This document shows positions 1-8,276 of a stretch of DNA of 64,000 bases, one piece after another (positions within the stretch are counted from its first letter, which is position 1; the number at the start of each line of letters is the position of its first letter). The DNA comes from Halorussus salinisoli (GTDB taxonomy: Archaea; Halobacteriota; Halobacteria; Halobacteriales; Haladaptataceae): positions 248,001-312,000 of the forward strand of contig ML241305.1 of NCBI GenBank assembly GCA_005239435.1. The letters run 5' to 3'. The notes under the pieces are model-generated. The model saw only the letters and a program-made list of their open reading frames with translations. It did not search any database and had not been told where the DNA came from. Both the position numbers and the translations under genes were made by a program.

Positions 1-436
1 GGAAGTGGATGCGCCCGCTCCCGTCGAAGACCGCGAGGTCCGGTTCGACCGAGAGTTTCTCGAACGCCGAGAGGATGGCCCCGCCCTCGCGGAACGAGAG
101 CAGGCCGGGAATGTAGGGGATGTCGGTCGGTTCGACGGCGTGGGCGCGCTCTACGACCTCGCCGTCGCGGGCCGCGACGATGGCGCTGACGGCCTGCTCG
201 CCGTCGGCGGTGAACGCTTGGTCCACGCCCGCGACGACCGGGGACTCGCCCGCGCGCTGCTCGCCGAGCGTCGTCTGCTCGGCCTCACCGGACCCCGCCG
301 AGACCGCGGTGGGGTCGAAGTCGAACCGGTCTTCGAAGACCGCGACCTCGGCGATGTCGCGCTGGAGTTGCTCCATCTCCTCGCGGGACAGCGACGCGTC
401 GGGGACGAACTCGGGATGAACTGGCGTCGTGGGCAT
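1..436 (-). CDS. nfi: Endonuclease V, N-terminal part (runs off left edge)
   Basis: Deoxyinosine-specific endonuclease that nicks DNA next to deaminated adenine for repair. The ATG is at 436 and 145 codons are visible before the window ends, so the C-terminal 80 or so residues are missing. Seen: VAGVDQAF (residues 68-75, D72), YIPGLLSFRE (108-117, E117) and AVFDGSGRIHF (136-145, D138). These correspond to the first three acidic metal-binding residues of the Nfi family. The gene lies 24 bp downstream of the rhomboid gene on the same strand, so the two are probably cotranscribed. The family call is firm; the missing fourth catalytic Asp cannot be checked. Confidence 0.93.
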   Translation of the reverse strand, partial: MPTTPVHPEFVPDASLSREEMEQLQRDIAEVAVFEDRFDFDPTAVSAGSGEAEQTTLGEQRAGESPVVAGVDQAFTADGEQAVSAIVAARDGEVVERAHAVEPTDIPYIPGLLSFREGGAILSAFEKLSVEPDLAVFDGSGRIHF

Positions 437-460
437 GGAAAGAGAAACGAGTTCGAGGCG

Positions 461-1384
461 TTAGAATCGTCCGCCCGGGCCGCCGGGACCGCCCGGCCCC
501 CTTCCGGGGCCGCCGCCACCGCCGAGTTGGAGTTCCTGTGGCGCGCGCTCGCCCTCCCGCTTGAGTTTCGCGCCGTAGGCGAGACCGATCGCGACGCCCG
601 CGAGGTGGGCCAACTGGGCGACACCGCCAGCGCCGATGCCACCGGTCGCACTGACGAACACCGAGTAACCGACGAACAGCGTGGTCGCCAGCCAGAGCGG
701 CATGGGCAGGATGAAGTAGAGGTAGATGGTCAGGTTGGGGTTCAGCACGGTCAGCACGCCCAGAATCGCGGCAATCGCACCGCTCGCGCCGACGACGCCG
801 CTCGCCACGCCGGGCGACATGACTGCCGAGACGCCCGCCTGCGCGAGACCCGCGGCCATCCCGGAGACGAGGAACAGCGCGACGAACTTCTTCGACCCGA
901 TTCGGCGCTCGACCACCGGCCCGAAGAAGTAGAGGACGATGGAGTTCAGCGCGATGTGGCCGAAGCCACCGTGAGCGAAGATGGACGTGACCCACGTCCA
1001 GACTCGGAAGAGGTGAGTGGACTGGAGGACGAATATCGGCCCGACGAGCCGCGGAGCCGTGAGTTGGACCACGAGTTGCGCGGCGAAGGTGAGCCACATC
1101 AGGCCCAGGAACACGAACGTCATGTTCTCCCGGAAGTAGCCCAGCGGGCCACCCGGACCCGTGTTGACGCCGATTCGGTCGGTGACGCCGCCCGAGGAAC
1201 GGCCGCGGTCGTTCACGCTGTCGTCGAACCCGCTGTCGAACACGCCCTCGGGGTCGTTCCATTCGTTCATGCCCGGACAGTCGTGACTCTCCGGGAGTCG
1301 ATGGGTCGAACAGTAAGTACCGCCGCATCTCCGGCAGTTGTACGGCATATTCTCGTGCTCGCCACACTCGTCGCACTGCGCCAT
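461..1384 (-). CDS. Rhomboid-family intramembrane serine protease with AN1-type zinc finger
   Basis: Integral membrane protease of 307 residues. An N-terminal AN1-like zinc finger (C4, C7, C17, C20, C25, H28, H34, C36) sits in the cytosol and precedes about six membrane segments (roughly 85-270). The rhomboid core is clear: HGGFGHIALN (138-147), the catalytic serine in GASGA (S201) and the catalytic histidine in AQLAHLAG (H260). The last 25 residues are a Gly/Pro-rich tail. The AN1-rhomboid fusion is a known haloarchaeal architecture; the substrate is unknown. Endonuclease V follows 24 bp downstream and may be read from the same promoter. Confidence 0.93.
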   Translation of the reverse strand: MAQCDECGEHENMPYNCRRCGGTYCSTHRLPESHDCPGMNEWNDPEGVFDSGFDDSVNDRGRSSGGVTDRIGVNTGPGGPLGYFRENMTFVFLGLMWLTFAAQLVVQLTAPRLVGPIFVLQSTHLFRVWTWVTSIFAHGGFGHIALNSIVLYFFGPVVERRIGSKKFVALFLVSGMAAGLAQAGVSAVMSPGVASGVVGASGAIAAILGVLTVLNPNLTIYLYFILPMPLWLATTLFVGYSVFVSATGGIGAGGVAQLAHLAGVAIGLAYGAKLKREGERAPQELQLGGGGGPGRGPGGPGGPGGRF

Positions 1385-1500
1385 TGTCGGTCACTTGGGG
1401 GTCGGACCTGAAAGGGATTTGGGTCGTCACGCGTCGTGCCGGAACGACGGGACCGGAAATCGGACCTGTCAGTTTCCTAGGATGGGCTCGAACTCGGGAC

Positions 1501-2190
1501 TCACTCCGGCTTCTTTCCGCCGTACACCGCGAAGTTGTAGTACTGCCAGATGGACGTGACCGATTCGAATCCGGTCTCCCGAAGCCAGACGAGTTGGTCG
1601 GTCAGCGTCGAGGGGTCGTCGTAGTCGTCGCTGGCCTGCCACTCGTCCATGAAGTCCTCCTCCTGCCACCCCTTCGAGCGCACCCAGTTCTCTATCATCT
1701 CGCCCGACAGCGTTTCGAGGTGCGGGGCGTCGAACCGAATCACGTCGCCGTTGATGAACCACCCGCCGGGGGTCAGCGACTCGTAGATGGCGTCGAAGAG
1801 GGTCTGCTTCTGGGTCACGTCGAGGTGGTGAACCGCCAGCGACGAGACCACGAGGTCGTACTCGTCTTCCGCCGCCGGGTAGTCGTCCGGGAAGGCTCCG
1901 CAGTCGAGGGTCGCCCGGTCGCCGAACGTCTCCAACTTTCGCTCGGCCTCGTCGAGCATCTGCTCGCTGTGGTCCACCGCGAAGACGGTACTCTTCGGGA
2001 ATCGCGTCAGGAGTTTGGTCGTGAGTTCGCCCGTCCCCGCGCCGAGTTCGAGGACGTTGACGGGGTCGTTGCGGTCGTTCGGAGGGGAGTTGAGAATCGC
2101 GTCGTGGAGTTCGTCGTACCGCGGCACGATGGCCTCGATGCCGGGGTCGTAGACGCTCGCGTCCTCGAACACTTCGCCGGGCTTCTTCAT
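1501..2190 (-). CDS. Class I SAM-dependent methyltransferase
   Basis: 229-residue cytosolic protein with the Rossmann methyltransferase fold. Motif I VLELGAGTG is at 46-54, the acidic end of beta-2 is in FAVDHSEQM, and the later LVVSSLAVHHLD matches motif IV. The overall pattern resembles UbiE/trans-aconitate-type small-molecule methyltransferases, but nothing in the sequence fixes the substrate. It is transcribed away from the DUF5788-type gene at 2400, with a shared intergenic region. The ATG at 2190 is the natural start. Confidence 0.88.
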   Translation of the reverse strand: MKKPGEVFEDASVYDPGIEAIVPRYDELHDAILNSPPNDRNDPVNVLELGAGTGELTTKLLTRFPKSTVFAVDHSEQMLDEAERKLETFGDRATLDCGAFPDDYPAAEDEYDLVVSSLAVHHLDVTQKQTLFDAIYESLTPGGWFINGDVIRFDAPHLETLSGEMIENWVRSKGWQEEDFMDEWQASDDYDDPSTLTDQLVWLRETGFESVTSIWQYYNFAVYGGKKPE

Positions 2191-2333
2191 GACCTCCCGT
2201 ATTCACTCCACGCATGTATGCTTTGAACCGAGTCATAGCGCCGCCCTGCGATTATTTCCCGAGCGCATGCTCCGGCAGTACCCGCCCGCATCTGTGACGC
2301 GACTGCGCTCGGGGTCGGGTTGGCTCGGAGTCC

Positions 2334-2376
2334 CGCCTCGATTGGTCCCCGAGGCGTCTTCCCGGCGAATTTTTGA
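2334..2376 (+). promoter_or_regulatory. Putative hairpin and TATA box upstream of the 2400 gene
   Basis: GAATTTTTGA at 2367-2376 is centred about 29 bp before the GTG at 2400, the spacing expected for a leaderless haloarchaeal transcript. Just upstream a 7-bp inverted repeat (CGCCTCG at 2334-2340, CGAGGCG at 2350-2356, 9-nt loop) may be a regulator site. The TATA is a position-based call; the operator role is a guess. Confidence 0.4.
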
Positions 2377-2399
2377 CGCTGGCGCACCGACGTGGAGAC

Positions 2400-2837
2400 G
2401 TGAAGGAGTACGAGCGAAAACAACTGCTGGAGCGCGTCGAGCGCGAGGGCGCGACGGTCGGCGCGGACATCCCCGAGACCATCGACGTGCAGGGCGAGTC
2501 GCTGGACCTCCGGGAGTTCGTCTTCGAAATCAAGCGCCGAGACACCGTGCCCGCGGGCGAGCGCGACCGGGTGGACGAGGCCAAGAAGAACCTCCGGCGC
2601 GAGCGACTGCAGCGGAAGCAACTGCTCGAAGAAGGCGACATCACGAGGGAGGAAGGCCAGGAGTTGGTCTCGGCCATCGTGGGCATCGACCGCGCGCTGA
2701 ACGCCCTCGAAAGCCTCGGGCCGACCGACCTCGAACGCGAGAGTCAGGCCAAGGAGGCCGCCGACCAGAAACGCTGGATGTCGTTCCTCAAGCAGGCGCT
2801 CGGCCGCGAAGACGCGAGCAACCGCGGACGACTCTGA
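2400..2837 (+). CDS. Small charged haloarchaeal protein (DUF5788-like)
   Basis: Soluble, highly charged 145-residue protein dominated by alpha-helical and coiled-coil-like stretches (KKNLRRERLQRKQLLEEGD and following). I recognise it as a conserved haloarchaeal family usually labelled DUF5788; no function is known. An in-frame ATG exists at 2373, but the GTG at 2400 gives VKEYERKQLL, the usual family N-terminus, and lies about 29 bp from a TATA-like GAATTTTTGA. PolX starts 33 bp downstream on the same strand, so the two may be cotranscribed. Confidence 0.8.
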   Translation: MKEYERKQLLERVEREGATVGADIPETIDVQGESLDLREFVFEIKRRDTVPAGERDRVDEAKKNLRRERLQRKQLLEEGDITREEGQELVSAIVGIDRALNALESLGPTDLERESQAKEAADQKRWMSFLKQALGREDASNRGRL

Positions 2838-2870
2838 CCGCAGACGACTCCAACCCAGACGACCCAAAAC

Positions 2871-4610
2871 ATGAGACGAAACGCCGAAATCGCCGACCTA
2901 CTCGAAGAGTACGCCGACCTCCTCGAAGCCCAGGGCGTGGACTACAAACACAGGACCTACCGCCGGGCGGCCGAGAGCATCCGGGACTCCCCCGAGGACA
3001 TCGAGGTGTTGGCCGCCGAGGGTCCAGAAGCGGTCCAGCGGATTCAGGACGTGGGCGAGTCCATCTCGAAGAAAGTCGTGGAAGCGGTCGAGACCGGTAC
3101 CTTCGAGCAACTGGAAGACGAGCGCGCCGAGATGCCGGTCGAGATGGCCGAACTCACCAGCGTCGAGGGCGTCGGCCCGAAGACCGTGGGAGACCTCTAC
3201 CGGGCGCTCGACGTGAAGAATCTGGACGACCTCGAAAACGCCGCCCGCGAGGGCGAAATCCGGGACGTGTCCGGGTTCGGTGAGAAGACCGAGCAGAACA
3301 TCCTGGCGGGCATCGAGTTCGCCCGCGACTCGCAGGGCCGCGAGTTGCTCGGAGACGCCAGACCCGTGGGCGAGGCCGCCCTCGACTTCTTCGAGGCCAT
3401 CCCGGAGGCGGGCCGGTGCGAACTCGCGGGGTCGCTCCGCAGATGGAAGCCGACCATCGGCGACATCGACGTGCTGGTCGGGAGCGACGACCGGCAGGCG
3501 GTCATCGACGCCTTCACCGACTGGAGCGAGGCCGACGAGGTCATCGAGGCCGGAACCGACAAGGCCAGCGTGCGCTCGGACGGCCAGCGCGTGGACTTGC
3601 GAGTCGTGGTTCCCGACGAGTTCGGAAGCGCGCTCCAGTACTTCACCGGCAGCAAGGAACACAACATCCGACTCCGGAACTACGCCATCGACCGCGATTT
3701 CAAAATCAACGAGTACGGCGTGTTCGACGTGAGCGAAGTCGAGGACCAGGACGCGGGCCAGCGAGTCGGCGAGCGAGTCGCGGGCAGGACCGAGGAGGGG
3801 ATGTACGAGGCGCTCGACCTCCCCTTCATCGAACCCGAGATGCGCGAGGACCGCGGGGAGATCGACGCCGCCGCGGCCGGAGAACTCCCGGAATTGATAG
3901 AGGAGGGCGACGTTCGCGGCGACCTCCACCTCCACACCGAGTGGTCCGACGGCGAGTACAGTATCGAGGAGATGGCCGAGGCCGCCGCCGAGTTCGGCCA
4001 CGAGTACATCTGCGTCTCCGACCACGCTACCGGCCCGGGGATGGTCGGTGGCGTGGGACTGGACGACGCCGAGTTGCGCGAGCAGTTGGCCGAGATTCGA
4101 GAACTGGCCGACGTCCTGCCCGTAACCGTCTTCGCGGGCGTCGAGGCGAACATCGACGTGGACGGGGCCATCAGCGTCTGCGACGACCTGCTGGCCGACC
4201 TCGACTGCGTAGTCGCGTCGCCGCACAGCGCGCTGGAGGGCGACGCGACCGACCGCATCGTGGCGGCCATCGAACACCCGAGCGTGGACGTCATCGGCCA
4301 CCCGAGCGGTCGGCTGATTCACCAGCGGCCCGGCGTGGAGTTGGATATCGACGTGGTGGCCCGCGCCGCGGCCGACCACGACACCGCGCTCGAAATCAAC
4401 AGCAGTCCCTACCGCCTCGACCTCTGGGGGAGCGCGGTCAAACAGGCCGTCGAACAGGGCGCGACCGTCGCCATCGACACCGACGCCCACTCCCCGCCGG
4501 AGTACGGGTACGTCCGGTACGGCGTCCACACCGCCCGGCGCGGGTGGGCGCAAGCCGACGACGTCCTGAACACCCGTGACGCCGAGGGCGTGCGAGAGTT
4601 CTTCCACTGA
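2871..4610 (+). CDS. polX: Family X DNA polymerase with PHP domain (PolX)
   Basis: 579-residue repair polymerase with the bacterial/archaeal PolX layout. The N-terminal 8-kDa-like and helix-hairpin-helix region (1-150) includes SVEGVGPKTVG and DVSGFGEKT. The nucleotidyltransferase palm carries the metal-binding pair in GDIDVLVG (D198, D200) and a third acidic residue near VDLRVV (about 242). The C-terminal PHP phosphoesterase starts with DLHLHTEWSDG (351-361) and ends with IDTDAHSP. The PHP domain usually supplies 3'-5' exonuclease or AP-processing activity. All three modules look intact, consistent with base-excision repair gap filling. The Mut7-C gene starts one base after the stop codon. 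Confidence 0.95.
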   Translation: MRRNAEIADLLEEYADLLEAQGVDYKHRTYRRAAESIRDSPEDIEVLAAEGPEAVQRIQDVGESISKKVVEAVETGTFEQLEDERAEMPVEMAELTSVEGVGPKTVGDLYRALDVKNLDDLENAAREGEIRDVSGFGEKTEQNILAGIEFARDSQGRELLGDARPVGEAALDFFEAIPEAGRCELAGSLRRWKPTIGDIDVLVGSDDRQAVIDAFTDWSEADEVIEAGTDKASVRSDGQRVDLRVVVPDEFGSALQYFTGSKEHNIRLRNYAIDRDFKINEYGVFDVSEVEDQDAGQRVGERVAGRTEEGMYEALDLPFIEPEMREDRGEIDAAAAGELPELIEEGDVRGDLHLHTEWSDGEYSIEEMAEAAAEFGHEYICVSDHATGPGMVGGVGLDDAELREQLAEIRELADVLPVTVFAGVEANIDVDGAISVCDDLLADLDCVVASPHSALEGDATDRIVAAIEHPSVDVIGHPSGRLIHQRPGVELDIDVVARAAADHDTALEINSSPYRLDLWGSAVKQAVEQGATVAIDTDAHSPPEYGYVRYGVHTARRGWAQADDVLNTRDAEGVREFFH

Positions 4611-4611
4611 G

Positions 4612-5130
4612 ATGCCACCGCACTCGCCCGCGAACTCGGCGCTCCTGCTCGACGCGATGCTCGGAAAGCTGGCGACCTACCTCCGGATGTGCGGGTACGA
4701 TACCGCCTACGCGCTGGACCGCGAGGCACGGAGCGCCTCGGAACGGCCGGGCGAGGAGGAGCGGAGCGACGACCCGCGAGGAATCGAAGACGACGACGCC
4801 TTGCTGGACCTCGCAGAGTCGGAGGGTCGCCTGCTGGTCACGCGAGACGCGGAGTTAGCCAGGCGCGCCGACGGTCTCCTGCTGGAGACGAAGGCCGTGA
4901 CCGACCAACTCGCGGAGTTGGCGGCCGCGGGGTTCGCGCTGGAACTCTCTGAGCCAGCGAGGTGCGCCGAGTGCAACGCGGAGTTGGAAGTGGTCGCGGA
5001 CGGAGCAGCGACGCCGGAGTACGCGCCCGACACCGACGAAAGGCGGGTCTGGCGGTGTCCGGTGTGCGGGCAACACTTCTGGAAGGGAAGCCACTGGGAG
5101 TCGGTCGAGGAGACGCTGGCGAGGCTCTAA
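4612..5130 (+). CDS. Mut7-C RNase domain protein with zinc ribbon
   Basis: 172-residue soluble protein. The N-terminal PIN-like Mut7-C fold is seen in LLDAMLGKLATYLRMCGYDT (about 11-30) and LLVTRDAELARRA, with the expected acidic residues. The C-terminal ribbon has CAECNAE and CPVCGQHFWKGSHW. Mut7-C proteins are predicted RNases. The ATG at 4612 directly follows the polX stop (4608-4610), so the pair is almost certainly one transcript. An in-frame upstream ATG at 4576 would overlap polX and gives an untypical N-terminus. The stretch EREARSASERPGEEE looks like a lineage-specific insertion within the PIN-like fold. Confidence 0.9.
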   Translation: MPPHSPANSALLLDAMLGKLATYLRMCGYDTAYALDREARSASERPGEEERSDDPRGIEDDDALLDLAESEGRLLVTRDAELARRADGLLLETKAVTDQLAELAAAGFALELSEPARCAECNAELEVVADGAATPEYAPDTDERRVWRCPVCGQHFWKGSHWESVEETLARL

Positions 5131-5225
5131 TTCTCGGTTTCACTCTGATTGTAGGTTCAGATACGTCGCGTCAGTGAGAACCGAGAGCGATGGTATGCTG
5201 GTTTCAAAAGCCCCCGGTCGCTCGC

Positions 5226-5290
5226 GGTCGCTCAGCGACATATCCGGCCTCTCCGCACCGCCCGGCCGGATAGAGGTCGCTGAGACGACT
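5226..5290. repeat. 65-nt imperfect inverted repeat (long hairpin)
   Basis: Three helices nest: GGTCG (5226-5230) with CGACT (5286-5290), CTCAGCGAC (5231-5239) with GTCGCTGAG (5276-5284), and ATCCGGCC (5242-5249) with GGCCGGAT (5264-5271). They are interrupted only by a bulged A and an AT/AGAG internal loop, and capped by a 14-nt loop. That is about 22 base pairs in 65 nt. It lies in the non-coding leader of the small membrane gene at 5423. It could be a MITE-like remnant, a structured leader or a small RNA. Confidence 0.7.
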
Positions 5291-5422
5291 GAACTGAACG
5301 CGACCGACCGGCCCCTTTCAGTCCCGCCCGAGGTGGTTTGGTCGGACGGCAATCGCGTATCTGAGTATCGCCTCGATTTGCATTCCCTAGAATTATCACG
5401 CTCCGATTGGATTCGAGTCGAT

Positions 5423-5692
5423 ATGAAAGAAGACCGTATAAAAGTAACAGCCGAGGTATGGGGTCTTCGCGTTCGGAATCTCTTTTACACCGTCGTCCAA
5501 CTCACCGGGTTCGCTCTCGTTGCTTACGGAATCTACTCTTTCTTCAGTCCATTCCTCAGACTGTACGGGTATTCGGTCTCGTTACCGACGGAAATCTCCG
5601 GCGTCCTCCCAGGACTTGGCTTGTTCGAAGGTGTGGCAGTGATGTTTGCAGGATTCGTCGTTGTTTGGCTAAGTACCGCTAGCTGGTTTTGA
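5423..5692 (+). CDS. Small two-TM membrane protein of unknown function
   Basis: 89-residue protein starting MKEDRIKVTAEVWG. The frame stays open upstream to 5174, but that extension runs through a strong inverted repeat and is not haloarchaeal in composition, so I take the ATG at 5423. Two hydrophobic helices are visible (about 19-42 and 61-86) with a short polar connection. I recognise no family. Base composition is a little more AT-rich than the flanking genes. The leader contains a 65-nt hairpin. Possible accessory gene; expression is unproven. Confidence 0.5.
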   Translation: MKEDRIKVTAEVWGLRVRNLFYTVVQLTGFALVAYGIYSFFSPFLRLYGYSVSLPTEISGVLPGLGLFEGVAVMFAGFVVVWLSTASWF

Positions 5693-5784
5693 GCGGTCTT
5701 ACTGTCACCTTCCCCGGAGTATGCTTTTGAGCAGGACTCAGGGCCTCAACTGAGCAAAATCGAGATATACAACCTACTCGACAG

Positions 5785-6750
5785 CTAGCTGTTCGGGTCC
5801 CACTCCTCGCAGGCGTCCATGTCGTCCATCTGCCGGCCGTAGAAGCCGCAGTGAGGCTGCATCCCTTCGTTTGTCTGGACGTACTGGAAGTACCGACAGT
5901 TGCCGCAGTAGGCGTCGGTGGTCTGCTGGCGGGGTTGGCCGGGTGCGTCGGGGTCGTCGAGCGGCGACCGGATGTCGCCGTCCGTCGCAGTACCCCCGTC
6001 GCTGGTCGCCGGGCCTCGGCCCGGCGCTCCCCGACCCGAGGTTCCCTGCCCCGGTTGGTTCGTCTGGGTCGGCGTCTCGCCGTCGGGCGTGTCGCCGAAG
6101 AAGCCGACGCCGCCGAGTCCGGTCTCGACGGGGTCGGGGTCGTTGTCCGGGTCCCCCGCGGCCGAGTCGACCAGTCCGGTCCGGAGCGCGCGCACCTCGT
6201 CCAGTTCGTCGAACTCCTCCAGTTGGCCCTTTTGGACTTCGACGGTCCGGACCTCGCCCTCGTGGCTCACTTCGAGCGTGACGGTCCCGCCGGGGTCGTT
6301 GCGCGTCTTGAAGTTGACGACGGCGACGAACAGGCACCCGAACGTGACCAGCGCGCCGAAGAAGTAGATGGCGACGACCGGAAGGGTGTAGTCTACCGGC
6401 CCGGACGCGCCAGCCCACTTGTAGGGATAGGCGTAGGTGAACAGCGCGACGCCCAGCACCGAGACGCCCGCGCCGATCGCGGCCGCGGCCCGAACGCGCG
6501 GGCTGGCCGGCAGGACGCTGAAGATGCCGACGAACACCGCCGGGACGCCGAGGCCGGCGAGTACCCCGGCGGCTTCGCGTCCCTGCCACCATTCGAGTCC
6601 GAACGCCGATTCGACGCCCGTCGTGGACAACACGATAGCCAGCACGACGAGCAGCGCCCCGGCGGCGAACAGGCCGACCCCGAGGTAGAGGAGTCGGACG
6701 TTCCCGACTTCGCCGACGTTCCTCTCGTAGGCGTCCGCGAGGCTTGTCAT
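5785..6750 (-). CDS. Four-TM haloarchaeal membrane protein with C-terminal Cys motif (DUF7139-like)
   Basis: 321 residues from the ATG at 6750 (MTSLADAYERNVGEVGNVR). The first 150 residues hold about four membrane helices. A cytosolic region of beta-strand character follows (VTLEVSHEGEVRTVEVQKG), then a long Gly/Pro/Asp-rich linker. The end is a compact cysteine module: C282, C285, C301 and C314 in AYCGNCRYF, PHCGFYG and DACEEWD. The module suggests a zinc or iron site. I recall the family as a haloarchaeal domain of unknown function (DUF7139); its role is unknown. An upstream ATG at 6774 is less likely. Confidence 0.75.
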   Translation of the reverse strand: MTSLADAYERNVGEVGNVRLLYLGVGLFAAGALLVVLAIVLSTTGVESAFGLEWWQGREAAGVLAGLGVPAVFVGIFSVLPASPRVRAAAAIGAGVSVLGVALFTYAYPYKWAGASGPVDYTLPVVAIYFFGALVTFGCLFVAVVNFKTRNDPGGTVTLEVSHEGEVRTVEVQKGQLEEFDELDEVRALRTGLVDSAAGDPDNDPDPVETGLGGVGFFGDTPDGETPTQTNQPGQGTSGRGAPGRGPATSDGGTATDGDIRSPLDDPDAPGQPRQQTTDAYCGNCRYFQYVQTNEGMQPHCGFYGRQMDDMDACEEWDPNS

Positions 6751-6995
6751 GCCCGGGTAATTGTACGCTATCAAGTAAACGTTGCGTCAGACGCTCGTCG
6801 TCCGTTCTGACGTGTTTCGGAGGCGGTACCTCAGGCGGGTGTGGCGCGCCGGGAATTGCAAGGACGAAGAACGACCCGCGTCCGCCGAGCGACGCGCGGA
6901 CGGCGCGACGGCGGCGTGGTGACAGCGCGGCGACAGCTCGACGGCGCCAGTTTAGACAACTACACAAAGCCCAAAGATAACTCGTTGTTTCTTTC

Positions 6996-7013
6996 GGAAA
7001 CGATATCGTTTCC
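6996..7013. promoter_or_regulatory. Perfect 18-bp palindrome, putative operator
   Basis: GGAAACGATATCGTTTCC reads the same on both strands. It sits in the 354-bp divergent intergenic region (6751-7104) between the membrane protein on the minus strand and the Gly/Met-rich protein on the plus strand, about 92 bp before the latter's ATG. The rest of this gap shows no other coding or RNA signal. A homodimeric regulator site is the simplest reading. Confidence 0.45.
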
Positions 7014-7104
7014 CACTCCACCGTTCGTCCCGCGTAGACGCCCGACCGCTCCGACGCTCCGCCGAGACACCACGTTTTTGCCCGTCGGACCCGAACCCCG
7101 ACGC

Positions 7105-7518
7105 ATGGCAGACGACGATCCCAACGAGAACTCACCTGACGAGACTGCATCCGAAGACGGCGAGGGCGAGGAGAAGTCCTTCCGCGAGCGAGTCGAAGAG
7201 ATTCGAGAGAAGCGCGCCGAGGAAGGCGAGGGCGACGAGGGCGACCGACGCGAGAAGATGGAAGAGATGATGGGCGGCGGTGGCGGCCCCGGCGGCATGG
7301 GCGGGGGCAACCCCTTCGCGCAGATGATGGGCGGCATGATGGGCGGCGGCCCCGGTGCGGGACCGGGCGGCGCCGGGCCCGGCGGCCGACCCGGCGAGAG
7401 CGAGAGCGGCGGAAACGAGGAACTCGTCCGTGAGGTTCGACAGCTCCGCGACGAGGTCCGCGACGCGACCCGACAGCTCCAGCGCATCGCCGACGCCGTC
7501 GAAGACCTCGACGACTGA
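7105..7518 (+). CDS. Acidic coiled-coil protein with Gly/Met-rich centre
   Basis: 137-residue soluble protein in three parts: an acidic, helical N-terminus (MADDDPNENSPDE to about residue 55), a low-complexity Gly/Met/Pro centre (MMGGGGGPGGMGGG, MMGGMMGGGPG, about 52-95), and a C-terminal heptad-like coil (LVREVRQLRDEVRDATRQL). The layout suggests an oligomer tethered by coiled coils. I know similar haloarchaeal hypothetical proteins but no function. The ATG at 7105 is chosen because the open frame upstream (to 6841) is basic and lacks haloarchaeal character. Confidence 0.7.
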   Translation: MADDDPNENSPDETASEDGEGEEKSFRERVEEIREKRAEEGEGDEGDRREKMEEMMGGGGGPGGMGGGNPFAQMMGGMMGGGPGAGPGGAGPGGRPGESESGGNEELVREVRQLRDEVRDATRQLQRIADAVEDLDD

Positions 7519-7611
7519 CGTCCCGGGCGTTCCGCGCCGACTCGACTTTTACTTACTTCGGAGATTCCGGCGAGCGACGGGTTCGACCAGTTGGTCGGCG
7601 AAACGAGGCGT

Positions 7612-8091
7612 TCATCGGCCTTCCCGAACTCGTTTTTCCATGACGATCTCGTCGTACTCCCGATACTCCAGCGGGTGCGTTCCCGTCTTTTCGTAGCCGC
7701 GCCGACGATACAGGTCGGGAAGGTACGGGTGATCCTCGGGCGTGGTCAGCCAGATCGTCGCGTACCCCCAGTCTCGTACCGCTCGCTCTGCGCGGTCCAG
7801 CAGGCGACTCCCGACGCCCTCCCCTTTCCGGTTCTCGTGAACCCCGAGACGGCTGAGTTTGACGCGCTCGGAGTCCGTCGCTTCGAGTCGCACGCCACCG
7901 ACGACTTCGTCTCCTGCCTCGGCGACGTAGACGCGGGACTTTCGAATCCATTCCGAGACGTCGCGCTCCGTCGCGGACTCCGCTTTGGCCGGAAATCCGA
8001 GTCGGCGGTTCTCCTCGTAGGCGCTTCGGTACGCTCGGGCGAGCGCTTCGGCGTCGGCGTCGGTCGCCCGCCGAATCTCCACCTCGGTCAT
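7612..8091 (-). CDS. GNAT-family N-acetyltransferase
   Basis: 159-residue acetyl-CoA-dependent transferase. It starts MTEVEIRRATDADAEALAR, typical of GNAT domains, and carries the acetyl-CoA binding motif A (VHENRKGEGVGSRLLDRAE, about 100-118) followed by YLPDLYRRRGYEKTGTHPL of motif B. The acceptor substrate cannot be read from the sequence. It is divergent from the MFS gene at 8277. Confidence 0.88.
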   Translation of the reverse strand: MTEVEIRRATDADAEALARAYRSAYEENRRLGFPAKAESATERDVSEWIRKSRVYVAEAGDEVVGGVRLEATDSERVKLSRLGVHENRKGEGVGSRLLDRAERAVRDWGYATIWLTTPEDHPYLPDLYRRRGYEKTGTHPLEYREYDEIVMEKRVREGR

Positions 8092-8239
8092 TGGGGATTC
8101 GTAACTCGGAGTTCCGTATAGGTTTTCGGTCCCAGACGCGTCTCTCGGACGTGACCGTCTCGGTGGCTCTCGGCCCGCGTCCCGGGTACGAGGCCCGTCT
8201 TCCGGTCGAATCTCCGCAGCTGTTTCCGGGAGCCATGGA

Positions 8240-8246
8240 TTTATTA
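8240..8246 (+). promoter_or_regulatory. TATA box for the MFS gene
   Basis: TTTATTA is centred about 34 bp before the GTG at 8277. This spacing supports a leaderless or near-leaderless transcript and the GTG start over the in-frame ATG at 8235, which would lie upstream of this box. Confidence 0.45.
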
Positions 8247-8276
8247 CCGGCCCATCTGCTATTTCGATTCGTAACA

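Noticed and set aside
2898..4607. Long open frame on the minus strand across polX (569 codons)
   Set aside because: It is a shadow of the GC-rich polX coding region; its translation lacks haloarchaeal acidity and any motif.
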